A program made the position numbers and the translations under genes. A DNA stretch of 64,000 nucleotides from a virus. This document shows, in pieces, positions 50,205 through 58,301 of the stretch. Location of the stretch: positions 1 through 64,000 of IMG/VR virus record IMGVR_UViG_3300031918_000008; one strand, given 5' to 3'. Each line of letters starts with the position of its first letter. The first letter of the stretch is position 1. Under the pieces are notes generated by a model. It ran no database searches and was not told the DNA's origin. It worked only from the letters and a program-made list of their open reading frames with translations.

Positions 50205-50720
50205 ATGAGTTTAGAATTAGAGAGTTTGCTTTTAACAGGTGAGGATGCATTAAGTAATCATTTTATGGTTACTATCCCTGCCTTTCTTGGTGCCAATGAA
50301 TCAATTTTAAGTTTAAACTTACGAGTACTTACTATATCAAATGTAGGCCGTGAGTTATCTACTTATGAAATAACTAAACGAGGTCGTAAGTCTACTCGTC
50401 CCGGTGGAATTGATGATACTGCAAAGGAATTTACTTTTACTTTTAGACCTGATAAAAAATTACGTACTTACAATAGTTTAATAGCATGGACTAATGTAAT
50501 TAAGCATGAACAATTAGGAACAATGGTAGTCGATCCTTTATATCGCGTTATTATTACTGTAACTCCTGTGGATACTGCAAATATTCCTTTAGGTGGCCCT
50601 ACTTATTATGAAGGATGTTGGCCTAGTTCTATAGATGGAATAGAATATGATGAAGAAAACGGTGATCCTTTAAACGTTAGTGTCACTATGCAATACACTA
50701 ATCGTATTGCTCCTGTTTAA
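50205..50720 (+). CDS. Tail tube protein, gp19-like
   Basis: 171 residues (T4 gp19: 163). HFMVTIPAFLG and the RGRKSTRPGGIDDTAKEFTFTF core, ending with GIEYDEENGDPLNVSVTMQYT, a hallmark closing strand of gp19-type tubes. Hexameric rings stack inside the sheath and carry DNA. The closing motif is shared with the paralogue downstream. Confidence 0.8.
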   Translation: MSLELESLLLTGEDALSNHFMVTIPAFLGANESILSLNLRVLTISNVGRELSTYEITKRGRKSTRPGGIDDTAKEFTFTFRPDKKLRTYNSLIAWTNVIKHEQLGTMVVDPLYRVIITVTPVDTANIPLGGPTYYEGCWPSSIDGIEYDEENGDPLNVSVTMQYTNRIAPV

Positions 50721-50723
50721 GTT

Positions 50724-50762
50724 AATAGTTATTTTTTAAGCCTGTTTTAAAAAGTAACTATT
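50724..50762 (+). repeat. 16-bp inverted repeat with a late promoter in the right arm
   Basis: AATAGTTATTTTTTAA (50724) and TTAAAAAGTAACTATT (50747), one mismatch, 7-nt loop. The right arm ends in TAACTATT at 50755. May end the sheath/tube transcript and begin the next. Confidence 0.65.
50755..50762 (+). promoter_or_regulatory. Late promoter motif TAACTATT, leaderless arrangement
   Basis: TAACTATT, ATAAT, ATG 50768; no SD is possible in 5 nt, so +1 is probably the A of the start codon. Confidence 0.65.
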
Positions 50763-50767
50763 ATAAT

Positions 50768-51391
50768 ATGATAAAGTTAAATAGTTCAGATATACCCTTA
50801 TTAGATGATTATCTAAAAAGCTATAATTTTCAATTAGATAATTTATACTATTTTGTAATTGAAGGCAATAGTAAAGATGATTTAAAATCAATAGATTTTT
50901 TTGCTAAATCTCACTCTATTCCTATGGATACTTTAGAAGTTGAATCTTTTCCTTTTGGGAAAAAGTTTTATAAAGGTTATACACAGGTAGAAGATTTTGA
51001 AATAACTTTTTTACTACCTGATGCCTATACTACAGGCTCCGAAAATCCATTGATTTATTTTACTGAATGGTTAAATATTATTTATGATTATAAAAATAAA
51101 TGTTTTAAGGTGTTAGAGTCTGAAGAAGACAAATATAGAAATGCAAGACTAACACTACTTACTTACGATTACGATGTAAACTCACAAATGAGTACTGCTG
51201 AAGTTTTTATAGGCTCTGGTTTTTCAAAATCTTTTGAAATAGTATTACAGAATTTGATGCCTTTAGGATTTGATAATATTGAGGTAGATGATGAAACAGG
51301 TGATCCTATGCAAGTGACTATGAAGTTTGCTTGTGAAGGTGTTACTTTATACTCTCCTTATGGAGAGGTTTTAAAGCCATCTGGACTTTAG
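50768..51391 (+). CDS. Second tail-tube-like protein
   Basis: 207 residues. Shares with the preceding tube protein the layout LDNLYYFVIEG, VEDFEITFLLPD, and a closing FDNIEVDDETGDPMQVTMKF strand. A paralogue of the tube: it could be a tube initiator/cap protein (gp54-like) or a second tube ring. The only available start has no SD and lies at the predicted transcription start. Confidence 0.65.
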   Translation: MIKLNSSDIPLLDDYLKSYNFQLDNLYYFVIEGNSKDDLKSIDFFAKSHSIPMDTLEVESFPFGKKFYKGYTQVEDFEITFLLPDAYTTGSENPLIYFTEWLNIIYDYKNKCFKVLESEEDKYRNARLTLLTYDYDVNSQMSTAEVFIGSGFSKSFEIVLQNLMPLGFDNIEVDDETGDPMQVTMKFACEGVTLYSPYGEVLKPSGL

Positions 51392-51394
51392 TAA

Positions 51395-51423
51395 TTGACA
51401 TAAAATCTAAAATAAGATATATT
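51395..51423 (+). promoter_or_regulatory. Sigma-70-type promoter for the dUTPase operon
   Basis: TTGACA, 17-nt spacer, TATATT; leader about 14 nt with AAAGGA before ATG 51444. Confidence 0.7.
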
Positions 51424-51443
51424 TCTGTACAAAGGATTTTTAT

Positions 51444-51884
51444 ATGAAAAACAGCTTAAAATTAATATTATTGAATGAAACCGCGATTATTCCTACTTAT
51501 GCCCACGAAACGGATGCAGGGATGGATTTATATGCTAATGAAGATTATGATCTATCTCCAAATGAGCATCATCTTATTGGGACAGGGATTGCTATAGATA
51601 TTCCTGTAAATTATGAAATACAAATTCGGCCTCGTAGTGGTTTAGCTTATAAAAATGGAATTACTGTTCTAAACTCTCCCGGTACTATTGATAGTGGCTA
51701 TCGAAATGAGATTAAGGTTAATTTAGTAAATCATTCTCCTTATATTTACTCTATAAAAAAAGGTGATAGAATAGCTCAAATGGTGTATGCTCCTGTTTAT
51801 CATATTGATAGCTTTGAATTAGTTACTTCTTTTGAAGGTGAGACAGAACGTAACTTAAATGGCTATGGAAGTAGCGGAAAATAA
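51444..51884 (+). CDS. dut: dUTPase
   Basis: 146 residues, trimeric dUTPase family. Motif 1 AGMDLYA, motif 2 RPRSGLAYKNG, motif 3 GTIDSGYRNEIKVNL (catalytic Asp and sugar-stacking Tyr), motif 4 KKGDRIAQMVYAPV, motif 5 shortened and altered to NLNGYGSSGK (usually RGxGGFGSTG). Hydrolyses dUTP to dUMP and keeps uracil out of DNA. The end overlaps by spacing with the FEN gene that follows, 1 nt later. Confidence 0.9.
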   Translation: MKNSLKLILLNETAIIPTYAHETDAGMDLYANEDYDLSPNEHHLIGTGIAIDIPVNYEIQIRPRSGLAYKNGITVLNSPGTIDSGYRNEIKVNLVNHSPYIYSIKKGDRIAQMVYAPVYHIDSFELVTSFEGETERNLNGYGSSGK

Positions 51885-51885
51885 T

Positions 51886-52830
51886 ATGCAGATAAAATAC
51901 GACTATCTGTTAATAGATATATATAATATTTATTTTAGAGCTTCATGGATAGAGACAGAAAGAACAGTAAGTTATAATAAAGAAAAAATAGAAACATCTG
52001 GAATTTGCGGTTCAATTAAAATAATTGAACGCCTTATAAGTTTGTATCTAAAACAAGATGGTCATGTATACTTTTTATTTGATAATGCTAAATCAAAATC
52101 ATTAAGAAGAAAAGCTTTATGCCCAGAGTATAAAGAGGACAGACAAGTTTATTCATCTTCCTTTTATAAAGGTATAGATTATCTTGAAATAATTTTAAAA
52201 AATTATAGAAATAATTCTACTATTATTCGTATCCCTTCTTTTGAAGCAGATGATCATATAAAACCTGTATTGAAAATGCTTAGTGAAGATAGCATGAAAC
52301 TATTAATATCTAATGATATGGATTGGGCGCGATCAATTAGTAATACTGTTCACTGGTTAAAGAAAGAAAATAAGCAGGATATAATTGTTACTCCAGAATC
52401 TTTTTATTCAGAATATAAGTTTGAACCAAGTACTAGTAATATATGTTTTTTTAAATCATTTTATGGAGATGCAAGTGATAACATCACTGCTTTAATGAAG
52501 CAACTTTCTTTTGATAGATTTTTAAAAGTAATTTGCGATTGCAGAGATATGTATGACTTTATAGAAAAGAGTAGTCAACGTAAGTTGGATTATTTAGATG
52601 ATGGATGGATAACTCGTATAAGTAAGGACAAAGATAAATTACTTATGAATTGGACATTGGTTTCTTTTGCAGACTTATCAGAGTTTGATATTAAAGATAA
52701 TTCAGTACAGTGTAAAGAAAATCTGGCTACATTGAAAATGTATTATTATGCTCTAGGATTATCTCAAGATATAGATTCAAGGCTTGCGTTATCTGATAAA
52801 AACTCAATGGATGAAATTTTAGGATTATAA
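51886..52830 (+). CDS. 5'-3' exonuclease / FEN-type nuclease (T4 RNase H-like)
   Basis: 314 residues from ATG 51886; an upstream ATG at 51859 lies inside dut without an SD. Motifs of the 5'-nuclease family: YLLIDIYNIYFRA (first Asp), YFLFDNAKSKSLRRKALCPEYK (arch), FEADDHI (paired Asp), ISNDMDWAR, and FYGDASDNI (helix-3-turn metal site). Removes RNA primers and flaps. Confidence 0.8.
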   Translation: MQIKYDYLLIDIYNIYFRASWIETERTVSYNKEKIETSGICGSIKIIERLISLYLKQDGHVYFLFDNAKSKSLRRKALCPEYKEDRQVYSSSFYKGIDYLEIILKNYRNNSTIIRIPSFEADDHIKPVLKMLSEDSMKLLISNDMDWARSISNTVHWLKKENKQDIIVTPESFYSEYKFEPSTSNICFFKSFYGDASDNITALMKQLSFDRFLKVICDCRDMYDFIEKSSQRKLDYLDDGWITRISKDKDKLLMNWTLVSFADLSEFDIKDNSVQCKENLATLKMYYYALGLSQDIDSRLALSDKNSMDEILGL

Positions 52831-52832
52831 CT

Positions 52833-53531
52833 ATGCTACTAAAAGATTTATATAATGTTGCCTTTGATACAAATACTACTGTTATAAAAATAGTAAGTTT
52901 TAATAAAACAATTGATGCTAATATAGGTGTATACAATAATATGATGACAGTAAACTTAGCTCCATCAAATAGCAAAATTGATTGGTTGATTAATTTTACT
53001 TTTTTACTTAAAACATTTCCAATGTTTAGACATTTAAAGAAACCAAGCTATGCAAAGAAAGATAGTAAAGTTCGAGTTCATTCTGGATATTTGAATGAGT
53101 GGATGAAATATCGGGAATCTTTTTTTAATATAATTAGAGCTGATACTACCTTAATGATTGCTTTATCTAATGGATTAATTGTAACAGGGCGATCTAAAGG
53201 TGGTGGAGAAAGTTCTATTATTGCACTTGATATAGTTCGTAATTTTAATGTAGATAAAGAAAAATGTTATGTATTGCAAGCAGAAGCACCTAAAATTGGG
53301 AATAAAGAATATGTTAAATCTGTGTACAAGTATATAAACAAAAAGCATATTTATCATGTATGTTATGGAAATGATATAGTAACAAAGATAGTTCCTTGGT
53401 ATTATAATCCCGGTTTGTATCTTCACTTTGGTAAAGGAAAATATTGGCTAAGTATACAGGATCATGTAACAGGATGCTTTTATAGAAATATTTTAGATAA
53501 ATATATTACTGAATATGATAATAGTAATTGA
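52833..53531 (+). CDS. Lipase (class 3)-like alpha/beta hydrolase
   Basis: 232 residues. Nucleophile elbow VTGRSKGGG with Ser at about 121; GNDIVTKIVPW supplies the acid Asp near 181 (family: N-D-x-V-x-x-x-P); QDHVTGCFY offers the His near 211. All three catalytic residues of class 3 lipases are in order. Substrate could be phospholipid or lipoprotein esters. A role at lysis or in membrane change is possible, though it sits in a replication operon. Confidence 0.7.
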   Translation: MLLKDLYNVAFDTNTTVIKIVSFNKTIDANIGVYNNMMTVNLAPSNSKIDWLINFTFLLKTFPMFRHLKKPSYAKKDSKVRVHSGYLNEWMKYRESFFNIIRADTTLMIALSNGLIVTGRSKGGGESSIIALDIVRNFNVDKEKCYVLQAEAPKIGNKEYVKSVYKYINKKHIYHVCYGNDIVTKIVPWYYNPGLYLHFGKGKYWLSIQDHVTGCFYRNILDKYITEYDNSN

Positions 53532-53556
53532 TACATATTTGTTTTTATGGTAGTAT
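53528..53556 (+). promoter_or_regulatory. Sigma-70-type promoter, leaderless arrangement
   Basis: TTGATA, 17-nt spacer, TAGTAT, then 6 nt to ATG 53563. It overlaps the stop of the lipase gene. Confidence 0.55.
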
Positions 53557-53562
53557 AGTTAT

Positions 53563-55482
53563 ATGTTAAAAATAAATTATAATAAAGAATTAGATGAAGT
53601 TTACATACAAGTCTATAATTCGATATATTTTAATGAAATACAGGAAGTATTTCGTCAATATGGTGTAAGTTATGATAAAGAGTTTAAAATAAATTACTGC
53701 AATCCTAAAAACTTTTTGGATATGCGGAAAGCACTTTCTGACATAGAACCATTTAGATTAATGAAAGAAGATGAAGATGCACTTAAAACTTATCTAACTA
53801 AACCTGCTGATATAAAAGTATACAGAAAAGCATTACATCCTGATAATTGGAAATATAAACCTTTAGATGATTATCAGACTGATGCAGTAAAGTTTATGGT
53901 AACTCATGAGGCAGGTATAATTAACTTACCGTGTGGTAGTGGTAAAACATGGGTGTATGAAACAGGAATAGAAGAATTATTAAATGATAATACTATTGAA
54001 AAAATATTGATTATCAGTACTCGATCAAGCTTGTATAATTGGCAACGAGAGATATTAAAGTTTAGTAAAACCTTAAAAGAAACAGATATTCAAATTGTAG
54101 TAAATGAAGATAATCGAAAAGTATTTGAAATCTATGCAGATAAAAAAATACTTATAACTGATTATGATACTTACAAACTTATATCAGAGCATTATACTGC
54201 TTTGGTAGATACGCCTAAAAAAGAATTAAAAAAGCTAAAAGAAGATAATAGTAAAAAGTTTAAGAAAATACGAATAAGCAAGGATATACGAAAGACTCGG
54301 GTAGACTTGACTCCTTGGAATCCTAACAATAAAGCTTGTATACTGTTAGATGAAATTCATAAAATAAAAAACGACTCTGCACGTTCTGCTCATATAAAAG
54401 CTATAGCTCCTAGCTTTATTCGGCGTTATGGAGGAAGTGGAACACTACTACCTCGTGACTTCTTAGATAGCTTTAATCCGGCTCATTTTTTAAGTCCTTC
54501 TATTTATTTCAATTATGGAAAAACTAAATGGAAAGAAGATTTTTGCTTATGTGAGAATAAAAACAATAAGTATGCAGTAACTGGCTATGATGAAGAAAAA
54601 TTAGAGATATATAAAAATCGATTTAGTAGGTATGTTTTTTCTAAGACAGAAGAGGAGTGTTTTAAAGGAACTTTGCCAGAATATATTCCTAAGAAGATTT
54701 ATATTCCCATGACTGATGAAATGAGAGAATTGTATGATAACATAACAGAACTTAAATTTAGAGAAATTGAAGAAAAAATAGGTTATCTAAAAGCTCAAAA
54801 GTGTATGAACGTATTCCCTTATTTAATACTTATGTTATCAGATGTAAGCTTAATTAAGAATGAAATAATTCAGGATGAGAATACAAAGATATTTAAGTCA
54901 TGGAGTATAAAGCGTAATCCAAAATTTGACATCATGAATTCAATTATTGAAGATCATTTTGAGGACGATGAAGATTGTAAAATAGCTATAGGCGGGTTTC
55001 ATCCAAAAGTATTGGATATGATTGGAGATAGTTGTAAGTATAAATATATGGTGTTACATGGAGAAAATACAAAAGGTAGTAATAAAGATAAAGTGCGCGA
55101 TGATGCTATAGAAGAGTTTAAACATAATAAAGATATTAAATTGCTCATTTTACAACCACAAATTTTTAGTGAAGCAATAAATATTACAGAAGCAAACGTA
55201 CAAATAAATTGGGATTTTTCGTGGGAGTTTGATAAGAACTTTCAATTCAGTCGCCGGTTCTATCGTAAAGGACAAACTAAAAAGACATATCGATATGATT
55301 TAATTATTGATAAATCAGTGGAGATACTTCAGCAGAAAGTTTTGAATGACAGATTTCTATTAAATAATATTACTAATAATTTTGAAATGCTTTCAATGGA
55401 AGAATGGAAAGGATTAAAAAATGGTGATGAAAGTGTTATTGATTTATTAATAGAAAAGGTAAAAGAAAAGCAGGGCTTATGA
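53563..55482 (+). CDS. SNF2/UvsW-type superfamily 2 helicase
   Basis: 639 residues. Motif Q-like DDYQTDAVKFM, Walker A NLPCGSGKTW near residue 123, motif Ia ILIISTRSSLYNWQREI, motif II LLDEIHKIKN (DEIH) near 263, motif III GGSGTLLPRD, and C-terminal motifs IV-VI around GFHPKVLDMIGD, VLHGEN and FQFSRRFYRKGQTK. The DEIHKIKN and YRKGQ motifs are SNF2-like. Likely roles are branch migration and origin switching, as for T4 UvsW. The start has no SD. Confidence 0.75.
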   Translation: MLKINYNKELDEVYIQVYNSIYFNEIQEVFRQYGVSYDKEFKINYCNPKNFLDMRKALSDIEPFRLMKEDEDALKTYLTKPADIKVYRKALHPDNWKYKPLDDYQTDAVKFMVTHEAGIINLPCGSGKTWVYETGIEELLNDNTIEKILIISTRSSLYNWQREILKFSKTLKETDIQIVVNEDNRKVFEIYADKKILITDYDTYKLISEHYTALVDTPKKELKKLKEDNSKKFKKIRISKDIRKTRVDLTPWNPNNKACILLDEIHKIKNDSARSAHIKAIAPSFIRRYGGSGTLLPRDFLDSFNPAHFLSPSIYFNYGKTKWKEDFCLCENKNNKYAVTGYDEEKLEIYKNRFSRYVFSKTEEECFKGTLPEYIPKKIYIPMTDEMRELYDNITELKFREIEEKIGYLKAQKCMNVFPYLILMLSDVSLIKNEIIQDENTKIFKSWSIKRNPKFDIMNSIIEDHFEDDEDCKIAIGGFHPKVLDMIGDSCKYKYMVLHGENTKGSNKDKVRDDAIEEFKHNKDIKLLILQPQIFSEAINITEANVQINWDFSWEFDKNFQFSRRFYRKGQTKKTYRYDLIIDKSVEILQQKVLNDRFLLNNITNNFEMLSMEEWKGLKNGDESVIDLLIEKVKEKQGL

Positions 55483-55730
55483 GTACAGATTTTTGTTGTC
55501 CTGATTGTAAATGGTGGCCTCCTGATAGTTATTACTATATTAAAGAAAAGCAAGTTATTGAATGTAGTAACAATATAAAACATAATGTATATCCAAAGTA
55601 TTTAGAAATTTATACTGATTGGAAAAATCGTAGATGTTATCGGAAAGTATTTAAATGTGGAAAATGTTTTAAAGAGTTTGAACAAAGTATAGTAGAGGAA
55701 AACATTATTGTAGAGGAAAAAGATGATTAA
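55479..55730 (+). CDS. Small zinc-binding protein
   Basis: 83 residues with CCPDCKWWPP and CGKCFKEFE pairs, a treble-clef-like four-cysteine site. Overlaps the helicase by ATGA and the next methylase by 8 nt. Could serve as an accessory DNA-binding subunit. Confidence 0.55.
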   Translation: MSTDFCCPDCKWWPPDSYYYIKEKQVIECSNNIKHNVYPKYLEIYTDWKNRRCYRKVFKCGKCFKEFEQSIVEENIIVEEKDD

Positions 55731-56490
55731 AAATAATAGTATACACGAAGGTGATTGTTTAGATATATTGCCATTAATTGAAGATAAATCTATAGATATG
55801 GTTTTGGCAGATTTGCCTTTTGAGACAACTCAGAACTTTTGGGATGTATTAATTGATTTACCTAAACTTTGGATTCAGTATGAACGAGTAATAAAAGATA
55901 ACGGAGCTATACTTTTATTTGCTCAAACACCTTTTGATAAAATACTTGGATGTAGTAACTTAAAATTATTAAAATATGAATGGATATGGGAAAAAAGCAA
56001 AGCTACTGGATTTTTAAATGCTAAAAAGTTTCCATTAAAAGCCCATGAGAATATTTTAGTGTTCTATAAGCATCCTCATATTTATAACCCTCAAATGACT
56101 AAAGGTACACCTTATAATAAAGGATTAATTAAAGCACAAAATGGGAACGGTAGCTATTCAAACTATAATGAAAAGGTAGGGAAGAATGATACAGGAGATA
56201 GATTACCTCGCGATGTTATTTATTTTAAGACAGCAGAAACAGAGGGTAAACAGACTCATAGTACTCAAAAGCCTGTAGCTTTATTAGAGTATTTTATAAA
56301 GACTTATACTAACGAAAACATGCTAGTATTAGATAATTGCGCCGGAAGTTTTAGTACAGGGGTAGCTTGTTGTAATACAAATAGAAATTATATCTTGATT
56401 GAAAAAGATCATGATATTTTTTGTAAAGGGAAAGCTCGATTAGAAAAAGTGTTGGAAGATAAGCAAAATAGCTTATTAACTATTTTATAA
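55723..56490 (+). CDS. DNA methyltransferase, beta-class (N6/N4)
   Basis: 255 residues with permuted order: catalytic motif IV LADLPFET (a D-L-P-F variant of DPPY) near 29, then target-recognition region, and SAM-binding motif I LVLDNCAGSFSTGVAC near 204, preceded by HSTQKPVALLEYFI (motif X). Order IV-TRD-X-I is that of beta-class methylases such as M.HinfI types. Probably an orphan anti-restriction methylase; no restriction partner found. Confidence 0.8.
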   Translation: MIKNNSIHEGDCLDILPLIEDKSIDMVLADLPFETTQNFWDVLIDLPKLWIQYERVIKDNGAILLFAQTPFDKILGCSNLKLLKYEWIWEKSKATGFLNAKKFPLKAHENILVFYKHPHIYNPQMTKGTPYNKGLIKAQNGNGSYSNYNEKVGKNDTGDRLPRDVIYFKTAETEGKQTHSTQKPVALLEYFIKTYTNENMLVLDNCAGSFSTGVACCNTNRNYILIEKDHDIFCKGKARLEKVLEDKQNSLLTIL

Positions 56491-56500
56491 GGAAAAAATA

Positions 56501-57199
56501 ATGTGTTATATGGGTGGAAAAAATAGAATTAGAAAACAAATATCAGTGTTTCTTGAAAGCGTAAGAAAACCAGAACAAACATATTTTGAGCCGTTTGTTG
56601 GCGGTGCGTGGGTTTTGCAGGAAATGAGTGGGAAGCGTATTGCAAGTGATGGAAATAATGCGTTAATAACTATGTATAAGGCTTTACAATCAGGATGGAT
56701 ACCTCCTGATGAAATAACTTTAGAACAATATAACTATTATAAAAAAATAAAAAATGAACAAGATCCTATGACTGCTTTTGTTGGTTTTGGATGTAGTCAT
56801 AGTGGAAAATGGTTTAATGGATTTGCACATAGTAATACTAGAAATTATTGTTATAATGCAAAAAATAGTTTATTGAAACAATTAGAATATATTAAAGATG
56901 TAGAGTTTATATACGGAGATTTTAAAGATCATGAACCAAGGGACTGTTTAATTTATTGTGATCCGCCTTACAAAGATACTACAAGCTATGGTTATTTTAA
57001 ATCATTTAATTATGAATTATATTATGAGACTATTAAATTATGGAGCTATAATAATACTGTAATTGTTTCTGAATATAATATGCCAGAAGATTTTGAGTGT
57101 GTTTTAGAAATAAATACTAAAACAGACATGAGAACAAAAAACTTAGTAGAACAATCTAGAGTTGAAAAATTATTTAGATATAAAAGAGGTATTAAATGA
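56501..57199 (+). CDS. DNA adenine methyltransferase, Dam/M.DpnII-like
   Basis: 232 residues. YMGGKNRI (motif X) at the start, FEPFVGGAWV (motif I) near 28, GDGN-like ASDGNN, and IYCDPPYKDT (motif IV, DPPY) near 152. Alpha-class Dam family, which methylates adenine, often in GATC. Directly behind a methylase of another class (10-nt gap). A TAACTATTAT motif occurs inside the coding region at 56731; it may be chance. Confidence 0.85.
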   Translation: MCYMGGKNRIRKQISVFLESVRKPEQTYFEPFVGGAWVLQEMSGKRIASDGNNALITMYKALQSGWIPPDEITLEQYNYYKKIKNEQDPMTAFVGFGCSHSGKWFNGFAHSNTRNYCYNAKNSLLKQLEYIKDVEFIYGDFKDHEPRDCLIYCDPPYKDTTSYGYFKSFNYELYYETIKLWSYNNTVIVSEYNMPEDFECVLEINTKTDMRTKNLVEQSRVEKLFRYKRGIK

Positions 57200-57543
57200 G
57201 TTTTACAGTAAATGGAATTGGTGCAATTATTATATTAGTTGCCTTAGGTATAGATATTTGCTATAATATCTATAAGTTTATTAATTGGATAATTACGCAA
57301 AGTAAGTCATTGAATGATGATCCTTTATTTAGAGCTAATGTAGACTATGTTAATAAAATACGTGACTATATAAAGCATGAAGATGCTATCATTGATATAG
57401 TGAGTTTTACTACTCAAGCTATTCCTTTATATGAAAAAGATTATCCAGAGTTAGTACAAGATAATTTAAGAATGCAAAGAATAAAAGAAAACTTATATAC
57501 ACTTTCTGAAATAATAATGAGGGATAATACTGTATGCTTATAG
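57196..57543 (+). CDS. Unknown membrane-anchored protein
   Basis: 115 residues. One N-terminal hydrophobic span (GIGAIIILVALGIDICYNIYKFI), then a soluble helical domain. Overlaps the Dam gene by 4 nt (ATGA). Could be an antiholin or membrane tether; unknown. Confidence 0.55.
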   Translation: MSFTVNGIGAIIILVALGIDICYNIYKFINWIITQSKSLNDDPLFRANVDYVNKIRDYIKHEDAIIDIVSFTTQAIPLYEKDYPELVQDNLRMQRIKENLYTLSEIIMRDNTVCL

Positions 57544-57839
57544 AAATAAAAGACTTTTGGTATGTAGAGACTTCTACTGTAGACGGAATTCGATTAGATG
57601 TTCGTGGATGGTGGCGTAATAAATATCCGGTAATTATTATAGAACGATTCAAAGCAAAGAATATTATTCTATCTGATTTTGATAATAGTGAAGCACTTCA
57701 AAAAGAGTTTGAGCGATTAGTAAAGCTGTTTAATGAATGGGAAGTGTTTTTAAATAAGCATCATGATATAAATAAAACAATTAGACAGGTAAATAAAGTT
57801 ACTACTAAGCAAGTTAGTAATAAGGAAAGTAAAATATAA
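57534..57839 (+). CDS. Unknown protein
   Basis: 101 residues; overlaps the preceding gene by 10 nt. Beta-rich N-terminus (DFWYVETSTVDGIRLDVRGWW) and charged helical C-terminus ending in Lys/Ser. Last gene of the long plus-strand stretch before a bidirectional terminator. Confidence 0.55.
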   Translation: MLIEIKDFWYVETSTVDGIRLDVRGWWRNKYPVIIIERFKAKNIILSDFDNSEALQKEFERLVKLFNEWEVFLNKHHDINKTIRQVNKVTTKQVSNKESKI

Positions 57840-57840
57840 A

Positions 57841-57878
57841 AGTAGCTACTGAAACATTTAAACTTTTCAGTAGCTACT
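57841..57878. terminator. Bidirectional terminator between convergent genes
   Basis: AGTAGCTACTGAAA and TTTCAGTAGCTACT, perfect 14-bp stem, 10-nt loop, between the plus-strand gene ending at 57839 and hsp20 ending at 57885. Confidence 0.85.
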
Positions 57879-57884
57879 AATTAA

Positions 57885-58247
57885 TTACTGAATATCTACA
57901 GTAACTTCAGCTTTCTTTTCTTCTTCACTCAGGGGTACAAACAGAGTAAGTATACCTGCATCAAGCTTAGTAGTAAGCTTTGTAATATCATACTTTTCAC
58001 TGATGGAACCTTTACGAGTAACATCCTTAATTGAAACAGTAATAATATTCTTTTTATACGTTACTTTAATGTCTTCTTTCTTCTTGCGCGGAACCTCAAA
58101 TTCAATAGTAAGTCCCTCAGTATCTTCCTTAATTGTCATAGGATACTTTTCTTTAGTTTCAAAATGGGTAATTTCATAATTACCAAGCGAATCAACTAAA
58201 TAAGAAAAAAGGTCATCAAAATCAGAAACTCCAGTAAATCTGTTCAT
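57885..58247 (-). CDS. Small heat-shock protein, Hsp20/alpha-crystallin
   Basis: 120 residues from ATG 58247 (GGAG 5-6 nt before); a TTG at 58259 is not needed. N-terminus FTGVSDFDDLFSYLVDSLGNY; alpha-crystallin core EGLTIEFEVPRKKKEDIKVTYKKNIITV ending in GILTLFVPL (the conserved A/G-x-L strand). An ATP-independent chaperone. Only this gene is on the minus strand in this half of the window, and its promoter matches the sigma-54 consensus, suggesting control by the host alternative sigma factor. Codon use is unusually host-like (richer in G and C). Confidence 0.85.
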   Translation of the reverse strand: MNRFTGVSDFDDLFSYLVDSLGNYEITHFETKEKYPMTIKEDTEGLTIEFEVPRKKKEDIKVTYKKNIITVSIKDVTRKGSISEKYDITKLTTKLDAGILTLFVPLSEEEKKAEVTVDIQ

Positions 58248-58273
58248 ACATAGCTCCAAAAAATATTAAATTA

Positions 58274-58291
58274 TGTCTACATACATAGACA
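58274..58291 (-). promoter_or_regulatory. Inverted repeat at the hsp20 transcription start (operator candidate)
   Basis: TGTCTA-6 nt-TAGACA, immediately downstream of the predicted +1 (about 58292) of the sigma-54-type promoter. Might bind a repressor or structure the leader RNA. Confidence 0.5.
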
Positions 58292-58301
58292 CTAATATAC
58301 A

